From positions 23,448 to 87,447 of the forward strand of contig CAIYWC010000185.1 in assembly GCA_903929795.1 (NCBI GenBank): a stretch of DNA of 64,000 nucleotides. Reading direction: 5' to 3'. The notes beneath the pieces are model-generated. The model was given only the letters and a program-made list of their open reading frames with translations. It was not told the DNA's origin and did not search any database. Below are positions 8,453 to 17,098 of this stretch, piece after piece (position 1 is the first letter of the stretch; the number at the start of each line of letters is the position of its first letter). The translations under genes and the position numbers were made by a program. This DNA comes from an uncultured Myxococcales bacterium (lineage in GTDB: Bacteria > Myxococcota_A > UBA9042).

Positions 8453-11107
8453 CTAATCCACAGTAATCGATTTGCTGACATTTTTCGGCACGTCCGGGTG
8501 CACGCCGTGGTCTTTCACGCCGAGACGGTTCAGCCACGCGGCTTTCTTCAGGCTCATCTGCAGCGCCAAGCGTTGGAGCACGACCGTCGCTGAAAACGCC
8601 ACCATCAGCGCGTCATCCGTGCGCGGCAGGACGATGTACGCCCAGCGATAATCCGGATTGTCGACCGGGGCTTTGGAGACAGCCAGGCGCAAATCCGCGC
8701 TTTCCTCGGCAATCATCACGGTAAATGCGCCGCGAATCTTGTGGGTATTGATCTGCGAAACTGTCAAATTCACATCGCGATCGTCTGGACCGGTCAAGTA
8801 AAGCAGCGGGTAGTCGGTGCGCAAACCTGCAATCAATTCAGCCGGTTTGACGTAGGCATCAAAGATTACCTGTTCCGCTGGCGCCAGGGCAAAAGGCGGC
8901 GCGGACGGCGCGAAAACCGCGTCCGTGGCGGCCTGAATCAGCCGCTGCGCGCTCGCATCCCCCAGGCCTTTTTGCGCCGCTTGTCGCAGCAACTCGCTCT
9001 GGACATGACCCAGGGCGCGCAACAAATCATGCACTTGCGTCGGTCCGAGGATCGTGTTGAAGCCCAGAATCGTATTGGGCCCATGCTTAAACTCGGATCC
9101 CTCGAAACCTTCCGCGTGGTTCAGCACAACTTCACGGATCTTCAGCGCCCCTTCGCGGGCCAGCGCCGTCAGGCGAATCGCCAGTAAGTGTAAGCTGGGC
9201 CTCAGGAAAAGCAGCTGCGCGGCCTCCTCGACGGCTTGCTTGGTATTGTCAAAAGTCGTGCGAATCAGCGCGGGCAATTCAGGCAATTTCTGGCGCCGCA
9301 ACGCCAGATCCGCCTGCCAGGCTTTGAGGTGCGTCAGCTCCGGCTCCGCGTGCGCCACGCGCTGCTCGCCCAGACGGAGCGCCAGGCAGTAGAACACCAC
9401 CATTTGATTCATGAAACTCTTGGTCGCCGCGACCGCGATCTCCGGCCCGCACCGCAGCGGCAGCACGATGTCGCTCTTTTCTTCCGCCAGCGTGGAATTG
9501 ACGTTGTTGACCAGCGCGATGCGCTTGATGTCCTTGCCCGACGCGATGACGTCGTTCAAAATATCAATCAAATCCTTGGTTTCGCCGCTCTGGCTGACGG
9601 AAATTATCAGGTCGCCGTCGCGCAATGTGTGCGAAACGCGCTCGCGGAATTCGCCCGGCAGCAGCGGCACGAGGTCGATACGCGCCAATTCATTGAAGAA
9701 AATCGCCGCCGCGCGCGCCGCATTATAGGAGCTGCCGCAGCAGGCCACCAGGATGCGCCCACCGCGTTTCTCGGCGTTTTGGCACGCCGCAACAATGGCG
9801 GCTACCGCGTCGTGAAATTCGCGAATTTCTTCATGTTCCAGCAGCACGTCGCAGAGCCGCACCGCCAGCACGTCGCCCGGCGCGCGGGTCATGGCGAGCA
9901 GGTCCGTGAACAGCCCGGATTCGGACGACACAAGCCGGTCCGCGAGCTGCTCCGGCGCGGCGTTGATGCCGTCCTGGCGCACGTTGTCGGGCACGCTCGC
10001 CAGCAGCTGCTGGAACGACTCGCCGTCGACAAGCGCATGAAATGCCTCGCGAATGCTCTCGTCGGTGTAGCCGTCGCGCACGGCTTCGACGCCGGTGCGA
10101 ATCCGCGCCACGGTCGCCTGGCCCAGCGCGTCGAGGTACGGCCGCAGGACCTGCGCCGCCTCGCTGCCGCCCAGAAACAGGCGAATTACGCTGCGGGCGG
10201 TCTCCTCCTGGGCGAAAATCTCCTGCTCCATGAACGTGCCAAAGCCCGGCAGGAGCGCGGTGTCCTTGGCGCGCAGGCGGCTGCGCACCGGCGCGCGCTC
10301 GATCGCGTCGCCCGCGCGGGCAAAAGCCGGGCCATTGGGCGTGGCGATCGCGTGGTCGCGCAGCGCGTAGAACTGGTGGCTTTTGCCGTCGAATTCGATG
10401 AATTCGCCTTCAATAATCGGAACAACCACGCGGGTGAACTTGAGCACGCTGGACAGGTCGGACGAGGCGAGCGTGAAGCGGCCGCCGATGTCGTCGCGGC
10501 CGATGCCGAAATACAGGCTGGAGCCGGCCTTGATGGCCCAGGCGCACCGGCTGACGGGGTCGATGATGACCGCGGCGAAGCTTCCCTCCAGCCGGCGGAC
10601 GGCCTTGACGATCGCCCGGCGCATGGCCGCGCGCCGCAGGTCGCTGTCGCGCGTGGCGTTGAAGCCGCCGATTTCCAAGGCGAATTCGTGTTCGATCGTG
10701 TGGACGACCATCTCGCCGTCGTTGTCCGAGAGCACGCGGTGGCCTTCGCCGGTCAGCCAGGCTTTCAACGCGTCGCAGTTCGTCACGTTGCCGTTGTGCG
10801 CGCCGTACAGGTTGATTTTGCAGCCGACGACGTGCGGTTGCGAGTTGGCGTCGGTCACCGCGCCAAAAGTCGCCCAGCGCACCTGGCCGGCGAAAAGCTG
10901 GCCGGGCTGGTCGACGATGCCGAGGCTGTGCACCAATGCGGACGGCGCGCCGACGCCTTTCATCAGCTTGACCGACTCGCCGTGGCCCTGGATGGCGCCG
11001 CCGGTCGAGTCATAGCCGCGGTATTCCAAAGAGCGCAAGAGTTCCGCGCCCATGCGGCCCAAATCCGCGCGATAGTGTTCGCAAACCAGGCCGATGACGC
11101 CGCACAT
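8453..11107 (-). CDS. Enlarged GlmS-like glutamine amidotransferase / SIS-domain protein
   Basis: The protein has 884 residues, against about 600 for usual GlmS. The N-terminal class II glutamine amidotransferase starts with Cys2 (MCGVIGLV). It carries RSLEYRGYDS, a variant VRWATFG (usually TRWATHG), HNGNVTNCDAL and SDNDGEMVVHTIEHE. After a spacer longer than in GlmS, the first SIS domain begins near 450 (VACCGSSYNAAR, SQSGETKD). A second SIS domain follows, with LAREGALKIREV and GSEFKHGPNT near 665, then about 200 more residues. This order indicates glucosamine-6-phosphate-type synthesis from fructose-6-phosphate and glutamine, or a related ketose aminotransfer. The start at 11107 is fixed because the catalytic Cys must follow the initiator Met, and it has GGAG upstream. 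Whether it is the housekeeping GlmS or a specialised paralogue cannot be told here. Confidence 0.85.
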   Translation of the reverse strand: MCGVIGLVCEHYRADLGRMGAELLRSLEYRGYDSTGGAIQGHGESVKLMKGVGAPSALVHSLGIVDQPGQLFAGQVRWATFGAVTDANSQPHVVGCKINLYGAHNGNVTNCDALKAWLTGEGHRVLSDNDGEMVVHTIEHEFALEIGGFNATRDSDLRRAAMRRAIVKAVRRLEGSFAAVIIDPVSRCAWAIKAGSSLYFGIGRDDIGGRFTLASSDLSSVLKFTRVVVPIIEGEFIEFDGKSHQFYALRDHAIATPNGPAFARAGDAIERAPVRSRLRAKDTALLPGFGTFMEQEIFAQEETARSVIRLFLGGSEAAQVLRPYLDALGQATVARIRTGVEAVRDGYTDESIREAFHALVDGESFQQLLASVPDNVRQDGINAAPEQLADRLVSSESGLFTDLLAMTRAPGDVLAVRLCDVLLEHEEIREFHDAVAAIVAACQNAEKRGGRILVACCGSSYNAARAAAIFFNELARIDLVPLLPGEFRERVSHTLRDGDLIISVSQSGETKDLIDILNDVIASGKDIKRIALVNNVNSTLAEEKSDIVLPLRCGPEIAVAATKSFMNQMVVFYCLALRLGEQRVAHAEPELTHLKAWQADLALRRQKLPELPALIRTTFDNTKQAVEEAAQLLFLRPSLHLLAIRLTALAREGALKIREVVLNHAEGFEGSEFKHGPNTILGFNTILGPTQVHDLLRALGHVQSELLRQAAQKGLGDASAQRLIQAATDAVFAPSAPPFALAPAEQVIFDAYVKPAELIAGLRTDYPLLYLTGPDDRDVNLTVSQINTHKIRGAFTVMIAEESADLRLAVSKAPVDNPDYRWAYIVLPRTDDALMVAFSATVVLQRLALQMSLKKAAWLNRLGVKDHGVHPDVPKNVSKSITVD

Positions 11108-11192
11108 GGGAACTCCGTGGCTGGGCGAAGCGGGCCCGGCGCGGCGGCGGATTGTGCGGGAAGACGGCCCGCGGCGGCAAGCGCTGAGGTCG

Positions 11193-12584
11193 CTAGCCGT
11201 CGTCCCGGGCTTGGCGGGCCTGGTGCAGCGTGCGCAGCGAGGCATCGGGCGGCAGCTCCAGGTCGGCCGACTTGGCGGCTGCGATGCGCTGCGACGTGTA
11301 GATGCCGCCGTGGCCGCTGAAGAAATACGCCGCAAAGCACGCGACGGCGAAATACGCGACGTTTGGGCCGCCGCCGGCGCCAAAAAGCTCGACGGCCATG
11401 ATCGTGCAGGCCAGCGGCGTGTTGGCCGCGGCGGCAAAGACGGCGACAAAGCCCAGGCCGGCGAAGAGGTCGACCGGTGCGCTGAACGGTCCCGCCAGCG
11501 CGTTGCCCAGCGTGGCGCCGATGAAAAAGAGCGGCGTGACCTCGCCGCCCTTGAAGCCGCTGCCGAGCGTGACGGCGGTGAACGCGATCTTGAGCAACCA
11601 GCTCCACGGCTGCGCGCCCCCGGAGTGAAACGCGGCGACGATGCTGACCGCGTGCGGATCGGGCGACGTGACGCCGATGCCGAGGTAATCCGTGCCGAAA
11701 ACCAGCGCGAGGCCGATGACGCCGACGCCGCCGACCGCCGGGCGCAGGTAGGGCACCGCGATCGCGCGCTTGATCGCGTGCTGGACGCGATGCCCGATCT
11801 CCGTGAACAGCCGCGCGGCAAGGCCGAACAGCGCGCCGGCACAGGCGATTTTGAGCAAGAGCAGCCAGTTGAGGTGCAAAAAAGGATCGCCGGCGATGGT
11901 TGCGATCCGGTAGGGCGTGTGGCCGACGCCCCACGCGCCGCAGGTCCAGTCGGCGGCGATGGCTGCGATGAGGCAGGGCAGGACCGCGCCGTAGCTCATG
12001 CGGCCGATGGTCAGGACCTCCATGGCGAAGACGGTGCCGGCGAGCGGGGTGCCAAAGACGCCGCCGAAGCCGCCTGCGATGCCGGCCATCAGGAGCGTGC
12101 GGGTGTCGGCAGGCGTGAGGAATTTCAGCGCGCGGGCCACGCCGCTGGCGATGCCGCCGCCCATCTGGACCGCCGTGCCTTCGCGCCCCGCCGAGCCGCC
12201 GCACAGGTGCGTCGCCAGCGTTCCCAGCAGCACAAGCGGCACGATGCGCACTGGAACCCCGCCGCCGGGCTGGTGAATTTCGTCGACGATCAGGTTGCTG
12301 CCGCCCTCCACCGAACGCCCGAGCCAGTGGTAGAGCAGCCCGACCAGCACGCCCGCGACCGGCAGCAGGTACAGCAGCCACGGCTGAGCCATCCGCAGCG
12401 CCGTGACGCGCTCCAGCGACCACAGGAACAACGCGCAAGCAGACCCGATTGCCGCGCCCACCGGCAGCACGAGCAGCAGCCACTTGGCGACGTATCGCAG
12501 CAACACAGGCAGATCCCGCAGCGGCGCGCGATGCGTCCAAAGCCCAAACTTCTGCGCGGGCGAGGGCGACAAGGAAACTCCCAT
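11193..12584 (-). CDS. ClC-family chloride channel/antiporter
   Basis: A polytopic inner-membrane protein of 463 residues in the voltage-gated ClC family. Many hydrophobic helices are visible. The anion-path motifs are GGSNLIVDEI, CGGSAGREGTAVQMGGG (the conserved gating Glu in GREG, with Thr where Pro is common), GGFGGVFGTPLAGT, GSGFKGGEVTPLFFIGATLG and AANTPLACTIMAVELFG. It lacks the cytoplasmic CBS pair found in some members. The ATG at 12584 is used; a TTG 13 codons earlier is possible. It is downstream on the same strand as the convergent neighbourhood but about 85 nt before the GlmS-like gene, so co-transcription is possible. Confidence 0.92.
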   Translation of the reverse strand: MGVSLSPSPAQKFGLWTHRAPLRDLPVLLRYVAKWLLLVLPVGAAIGSACALFLWSLERVTALRMAQPWLLYLLPVAGVLVGLLYHWLGRSVEGGSNLIVDEIHQPGGGVPVRIVPLVLLGTLATHLCGGSAGREGTAVQMGGGIASGVARALKFLTPADTRTLLMAGIAGGFGGVFGTPLAGTVFAMEVLTIGRMSYGAVLPCLIAAIAADWTCGAWGVGHTPYRIATIAGDPFLHLNWLLLLKIACAGALFGLAARLFTEIGHRVQHAIKRAIAVPYLRPAVGGVGVIGLALVFGTDYLGIGVTSPDPHAVSIVAAFHSGGAQPWSWLLKIAFTAVTLGSGFKGGEVTPLFFIGATLGNALAGPFSAPVDLFAGLGFVAVFAAAANTPLACTIMAVELFGAGGGPNVAYFAVACFAAYFFSGHGGIYTSQRIAAAKSADLELPPDASLRTLHQARQARDDG

Positions 12585-12787
12585 CGGGCGGCCCTGCCGG
12601 GCACGCGGATCGGCGAAAGCCAACAGGAACGGACGCCGCGGCTAAGGTAGCGGGCGATCCCGGGGGCGTCAAAGGAATGGCCGATTTGTCGTGCACGGCC
12701 GCAAGCCCGCCGGTTGACGGGGGCCGGCGCGCGCGCGGACACTCGCGGGCAACGGCGCGCACGTTCGCGCCCACTGGATGCGCCGCA

Positions 12788-13873
12788 ATGACCCGCCATT
12801 TTCGCGATTTACCAGGATTTTTTGCGTTTTTTGCCCTCGCAACCGCGTGCGGGACGGCCACGACGGCTGCGAATGGCGCAGACGCCGCTTCGGATGTCGC
12901 CGCTGACGTCGCCGGCGCGACGGATGCTGCGGTTGCGGATTCAGGCGTTGACGTCGCCGCGGATGCCACAGCTGACGTTGCGCCAGCGGACGCTGCCGAT
13001 GCCGCCGACGCCCCGACCGCCGATACCGCTGTGCTTTCAAGCGAGTCCGGGATCTGGACCGAGCTGCCTTCCGCGTCCACCAACACGCTCGCGGGCATCT
13101 GGGGCAGCGGCGCCTCCGACATCTGGGCGGTCGGCGAGCAGGGCGCCATCCTGCACGGCGACGGCGCGGCCTGGCACCCAGCATTCTCTCCAACGTTCCA
13201 ATGGTTACAGGCCATCTGGGGCAGCAGCGCGACCGACATCTGGGCGGTCGGCACCTCTGGCACGATCGTCCATTTCGCGGGCAAAGGCTGGAGCATCGTC
13301 CACGCTGGCGTCAAGGACAGCCTCTACGCGGTCGCCGGCAGCGGTCCGGACGACGTGTGGGCGGTCGGCGATGCCGGGCTCGTGTTGCACAAAGACGCGA
13401 GCGGCTGGCACAAGGTCAGCGTGCCGACCACGGCGTTCCTGTACGGCGTCTGGGCCTTCAGCCCCAGCGACGTCTGGATCTCCGGCGGCCTGGGTACCGC
13501 GCTGCATTTCGACGGCAGCCAGTGGACCGCGACCAACACCGGCGCCACCGGCACGCTGGAAGGCATCTGGGGCCTCAAGCCCGACGACGTTTGGGCCGCG
13601 GGCAACTACGGCACACTGCTGCATTGGGACGGCAAGGCGTGGACGCACGCCATCGGCACCGACCCAACGAGCTACCTGTTTCGCGTCTGGGGCGCCGCCG
13701 CCAACGACCTCTGGGCGTCCGGCAACGCCGGCGTGCTCCTGCATTTCAACGGCGCGACCTGGAGCCCGTATGCCATCGGCACCGACCAGGAGCTGCGCAG
13801 CTTCTGGGGCGCCGGCACAGGCGACGTCTGGTTGGTCGGCCCGGCCGACACGCTGTACCACTACACGCCGTGA
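12788..13873 (+). CDS. Lipoprotein with WGxGxxDxWAVG-type propeller repeats
   Basis: A 361-residue surface or periplasmic lipoprotein. A signal peptide ends at the lipobox LATAC (about residue 21). Next comes a low-complexity Ala/Asp-rich tether to about residue 80. The remainder holds seven or so repeats of roughly 40 residues, each containing a motif like IWGSGASDIWAVG followed by G..LH.DG, which should form a beta-propeller. Such repeats are common in myxobacterial-type genomes, but their ligand is unknown. The ATG at 12788 lies directly before the hydrophobic stretch. It is divergent from the ClC gene and convergent with the next lipoprotein gene. Confidence 0.75.
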   Translation: MTRHFRDLPGFFAFFALATACGTATTAANGADAASDVAADVAGATDAAVADSGVDVAADATADVAPADAADAADAPTADTAVLSSESGIWTELPSASTNTLAGIWGSGASDIWAVGEQGAILHGDGAAWHPAFSPTFQWLQAIWGSSATDIWAVGTSGTIVHFAGKGWSIVHAGVKDSLYAVAGSGPDDVWAVGDAGLVLHKDASGWHKVSVPTTAFLYGVWAFSPSDVWISGGLGTALHFDGSQWTATNTGATGTLEGIWGLKPDDVWAAGNYGTLLHWDGKAWTHAIGTDPTSYLFRVWGAAANDLWASGNAGVLLHFNGATWSPYAIGTDQELRSFWGAGTGDVWLVGPADTLYHYTP

Positions 13874-13940
13874 TTGCGCCAAGTGCGCGTAGTTTCAGGA
13901 GAAAGTTGTTGACGGTGCGGCAGCTGTCAGCCGTGCGGCG

Positions 13941-15467
13941 TCAGTCTTCCCGCCAGACCAACACGCCGCCGCCGGCGTTCGGGTCCTGCCAGGCCAGCCA
14001 GCGCTTGCCGTCGGAGCCCAAAGCGATGCGCGCGAACTGTGCGGATTTACTGCGCGATCGATCGACATCCGGGCTGCAGGTGCTCCACGTCGTGCCGTCG
14101 GGGCTGAGCGCGAGCTTGGGCTCGCCGCAGGTGCCGCCGCCGGGCGCGCTGCTGGCCCAGGTGATGGCGCTGACGTCCTTGGCGCTGGTGACCAGGCGCG
14201 TGAACAGGCCGCCGCCGCCGGTACCGTCGACGGGCAACGGGAGCGCCGTGCCCCAGCTGTTGCCGTCGGTGGACGTGACGAAGACGACCGGCTGGACCGT
14301 GGTCGCGGAGTCGTGGAGGGTCACCGCCGCGCGGGGCTTGACGCCGCTGAACGCCAAGCTGATGGACGCGGCGCTGTCGGCAAACCCCAGCGAGTCGACG
14401 ATGCGCGTGGCGTTCGCGGCGCCGGGCCGCCAGAAGGTTGCGATGACGCCGCCGTTGGTGCCGTGGCTGAAGTAGCCGACCGCGGGCGTGAGCGACGCGT
14501 CGAGGGCGATCGACGGCGCGAACGGCAGGAGCTTGTCAGCGCTCGCGGCGGCCGGCGCTTCCAGCTTGGCGGTCCAGCCCTTGGGCGCGGTGGAGAGCGT
14601 GCCGGTGGCGTAGAACAGCCGCGCGCCGTCCTGGAGCCAGGCGATGCTGGCCTTGCCGTTGCCGATCGTCAGCGCGGGCTGGCTGTACGACGTGCCGGCG
14701 GGCGATACCGCGATGGTGTCTTGGGTCCACGTCTGGCCGGCGTCGGTGGAGAGCGCCCAGTCCAATTCCTGGCCGTCGGCCGCGGCCCAGACCACCGCAA
14801 AAGTGCCGTTCACGCCGCCGCTGTCAAAGCCGAGCGCCGCTGCGACAGTGCCCGCGCCGCCGAGCGCCAAGCCGCTCGTGATTTTGCTGGGCGATTTCCA
14901 GGCGCTGCTGCGGCGGTCCCAGCCGACGAACTGAAGTGACGTGCCGTTGTGGTAAATCACCGCTGGGTCGCCGTTGCCTTCCAGCACGAGGTCGACCGCG
15001 GTGCCGAATGTGGCCTCGGCGCCGGTGGGCGCGCTCGCGACGGTGTGGAAGCCGGGCGCGGGGGCGCCGACGGTGACCTCGTTGGAGGTGTCGCCCAGCG
15101 CGGTGCCGACCCGCGCGCGGACTCGGTAGCGGTAGGTCGCGGCCTGGGCGACGGTCAAGTCAGCGAACACAAAAATACTAGAAGAAACAGGTGTTTGCGC
15201 GACAAAGTCGCCGCCCAACGCGGCGCGTTCCACGACGTAGCCGTCAACGCCCGCTGTCGGGCTCTTTTGCCACGAAAACCCCGCGGCGTTCTTGCTGGCG
15301 GACGTGCACGCGAACGCGGTGGGCGCGGCAATGCCGGTCGCGGTGACGCCGATCGGGCCGCTGTCCACGCTGGCGTCCGCCCCGCCGGTGGCGCTGCTGG
15401 AAGCCGCAGTGCCGCAGCCCAGTATCAGCGCGCAAGAACAGAGAATCCTTGAGAATGTACGGGCCAC
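13941..15467 (-). CDS. Lipoprotein with fibronectin-III-like domain
   Basis: A 508-residue predicted lipoprotein. The GTG at 15467 is chosen because GGGAGGTG lies just upstream and the protein then opens with a clean signal and lipobox (SCALILGC, Cys near 18). After a short Ser/Ala/Asp tether, residues about 50-140 look like a fibronectin type III domain (GVDGYVVER, ATYRYRVRA, NEVTVGAP). The C-terminal 350 residues contain repeated patterns such as WTQDTIAVSP and DGTTWSTCSPD, similar to BNR/sialidase-like propeller blades. No enzymatic residues are recognised. It is adjacent to, but convergent with, the other propeller lipoprotein, and the two may have related surface roles. Confidence 0.7.
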   Translation of the reverse strand: MARTFSRILCSCALILGCGTAASSSATGGADASVDSGPIGVTATGIAAPTAFACTSASKNAAGFSWQKSPTAGVDGYVVERAALGGDFVAQTPVSSSIFVFADLTVAQAATYRYRVRARVGTALGDTSNEVTVGAPAPGFHTVASAPTGAEATFGTAVDLVLEGNGDPAVIYHNGTSLQFVGWDRRSSAWKSPSKITSGLALGGAGTVAAALGFDSGGVNGTFAVVWAAADGQELDWALSTDAGQTWTQDTIAVSPAGTSYSQPALTIGNGKASIAWLQDGARLFYATGTLSTAPKGWTAKLEAPAAASADKLLPFAPSIALDASLTPAVGYFSHGTNGGVIATFWRPGAANATRIVDSLGFADSAASISLAFSGVKPRAAVTLHDSATTVQPVVFVTSTDGNSWGTALPLPVDGTGGGGLFTRLVTSAKDVSAITWASSAPGGGTCGEPKLALSPDGTTWSTCSPDVDRSRSKSAQFARIALGSDGKRWLAWQDPNAGGGVLVWRED

Positions 15468-15501
15468 GTGGCACCTCCCGAAGCCGGAGTCTAGCACTTT
15501 G

Positions 15502-16416
15502 TCACGGCCACACATACACCGCGCCCAGGACGCCGCCAAACGTCACAGTCGCGTTCTGGCTCAGCCCCGGCAGCGGCAGCTGCGCCGTCAGCCCCGCGTG
15601 CAGTCGAAGCACTGCGGTCGCCTGCCACAGCAGCGTCGTCCCGGCCGACCACTGGCTGCGCTGGCTCTCGGCCAGCACCTGACCGTTGAGCGTCGACGCG
15701 CCCGCCCCCAGCCAGGTTACGGCCAGCGAGCCGTACAAGTCGGCCGGCAATTCCCGCACGACCGCGGCCGTCGCCGTGCCCGACATACCCTGCTGCGCCC
15801 GCAAGTCGCCGACCTGCCGCGGCGCCGCCCAGGTCGCCACGCCCGCCAGCTGGACCAGCCACGGCTGCCATTGCCGCTCCAGTACCACCGCCGCCCGCAG
15901 CTGCCAGGTCCCGGTGCCGGTCACATCCGTCGCCAGCGGCGCCTTCGCTTGGTCCGCCGCCCGCCCGGTTGGCATCGTCACGCCCGCAACGACTGCCAAC
16001 GCCGGCCAGGGCCGTGCATCGTCCAGCCGCAGTACGTCCGCGCGCGCCGCCACATCGACATCGCCCAGACCTTGACCCGTCGCCCACGGCACGCCCGGCA
16101 CCACGCGCGCCGTCTCCAGCCACGGCACCGTCAGCGCCACCTGGACGCGCCGCGACACGCGCACGGCCGCCAGCAGGTCCTGCTCGAGGTCGATCTCGCG
16201 GTTGCCCGCGCCTGCCGCCTGCCACTTTCCGGTCGCGTCCACGCTGCCGAGCCCGCCGACCTGCCGCAGCACCAGACCGGCGGCCGCGCGCTCCAGGTCG
16301 CCGAGGCGAATCGGGGCCACGGCTTGGCCGCCGGAACAGCACGCCTGGGCGAACGCGCCGGACGACCAAAACACCAGTAAAATCGCGCTAAGGCACGTCA
16401 ACGGTCGGCTGAACAT
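15502..16416 (-). CDS. Predicted outer-membrane beta-barrel protein
   Basis: A 304-residue protein with an N-terminal signal peptide (LLVFWSSGAFAQA, cleavage near residue 24), then ACCSGG. Alternating hydrophobic strands continue to a C-terminal strand ending AVYVWP, consistent with a small transporter-like barrel. AGGAGGG precedes the ATG at 16416. The gene overlaps the 3' end of the YtkA-like lipoprotein gene by 29 nt, so the two are almost certainly co-transcribed. Function is unknown. The CC/CSGG start recalls proteins found next to metal-handling lipoproteins, but that is only a hint. Confidence 0.6.
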   Translation of the reverse strand: MFSRPLTCLSAILLVFWSSGAFAQACCSGGQAVAPIRLGDLERAAAGLVLRQVGGLGSVDATGKWQAAGAGNREIDLEQDLLAAVRVSRRVQVALTVPWLETARVVPGVPWATGQGLGDVDVAARADVLRLDDARPWPALAVVAGVTMPTGRAADQAKAPLATDVTGTGTWQLRAAVVLERQWQPWLVQLAGVATWAAPRQVGDLRAQQGMSGTATAAVVRELPADLYGSLAVTWLGAGASTLNGQVLAESQRSQWSAGTTLLWQATAVLRLHAGLTAQLPLPGLSQNATVTFGGVLGAVYVWP

Positions 16417-16813
16417 GGCCCTCCTGCGCGCCCTTTTGGAGCGAGATCCGCAACTGCCACGTGCCCGCCATGAACAGCTCCAGCGGCTGGGCGAGGTAGT
16501 GCCCGTCGCCCTGCGGCGTGACCGTCGGCGCGACGTCCGAGCCGTGATTCATCGCCGGCATCCAAGGCAGCACCGTCACCGTCAGGCCGTCCACCGGCTT
16601 GGACTGCGCATCGGTCACGAGCACGTCCAGCTTGGCGTTGGCGCGCGGCGGCGGCTGGGTGGGCGAGGTCCGCAGCGCGACTTGCAACAGCCCATCGTCC
16701 GTTGTCGCCGTTGTCAGGGCGACCGCGGGGAAACCAGCGTCCGACGCCGCCGTCGTTTGGCACGCGGCAAAGACCGCGACAGCGAAAGACAAGACACCGG
16801 TTTGGCGACGCAC
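16388..16813 (-). CDS. YtkA/FixH-like periplasmic lipoprotein
   Basis: A 141-residue lipoprotein. The GTG at 16813 has a strong GGAGGT 6 nt upstream and gives a short signal with lipobox VFAAC (Cys18). The mature part is an immunoglobulin-like YtkA domain: LQVALRT, a central PPPRANAKLDVLVTD, PWMPAMNHGSD with the typical Met/His pair, and GTWQLRISL near the end. Members of this fold often lie in copper or cytochrome-oxidase assembly contexts. Here the only partner is the overlapping barrel gene. The much longer frame running upstream through the gpmI promoter is not supported. Confidence 0.72.
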   Translation of the reverse strand: MRRQTGVLSFAVAVFAACQTTAASDAGFPAVALTTATTDDGLLQVALRTSPTQPPPRANAKLDVLVTDAQSKPVDGLTVTVLPWMPAMNHGSDVAPTVTPQGDGHYLAQPLELFMAGTWQLRISLQKGAQEGHVQPTVDVP

Positions 16814-16891
16814 GCGGACCTCCGGTGCGCGAGTGTACGCGTGCTCCGCAGCCGGGTCGATGCGACAGGTTGTCGCGGCGGTCGCGCGCCA

Positions 16892-16984
16892 TACGCTGCG
16901 GCCGAGGTTCGAGATCAAACGTCTTCTATCCGCGGCGTGCCACCGAAGGTGCGCGCTCGCGGTACCAGTCCGAAATGCGACAGA
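16892..16984 (+). repeat. Intergenic repeat family, copy A
   Basis: This roughly 93-bp block lies between the YtkA-like gene and gpmI. It aligns with copies at 29180-29300 and 34710-34836 (both inverted) through shared blocks such as gaccgaagtt-like, atccgcggcgtgccaccg and tccgaaatgc. The paired arms ccgcg/cgcgg (16930-16934 with 16958-16962) are kept. It is not coding: the frames differ between copies. Confidence 0.75.
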
Positions 16985-17098
16985 TCTGGCCCAAAAACCT
17001 TGAACTCCGAAGCAGCTCGGGATGGTTGGACCCGTTGCCCGACACCGAAAACAGCTTATCCTGTCACCCGCCCTGGCCGTCGGGCAGAGGAATCCGCG

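Noticed and set aside
9236..11320. Long plus-strand frame opposite the GlmS-like gene
   Set aside because: Arg/Gln/His-rich, no family features; it mirrors the coding strand of an established enzyme.
11094..12650. Plus-strand frame opposite the ClC channel gene
   Set aside because: The minus strand encodes clear ClC motifs; the plus frame is low-complexity Asp/Arg.
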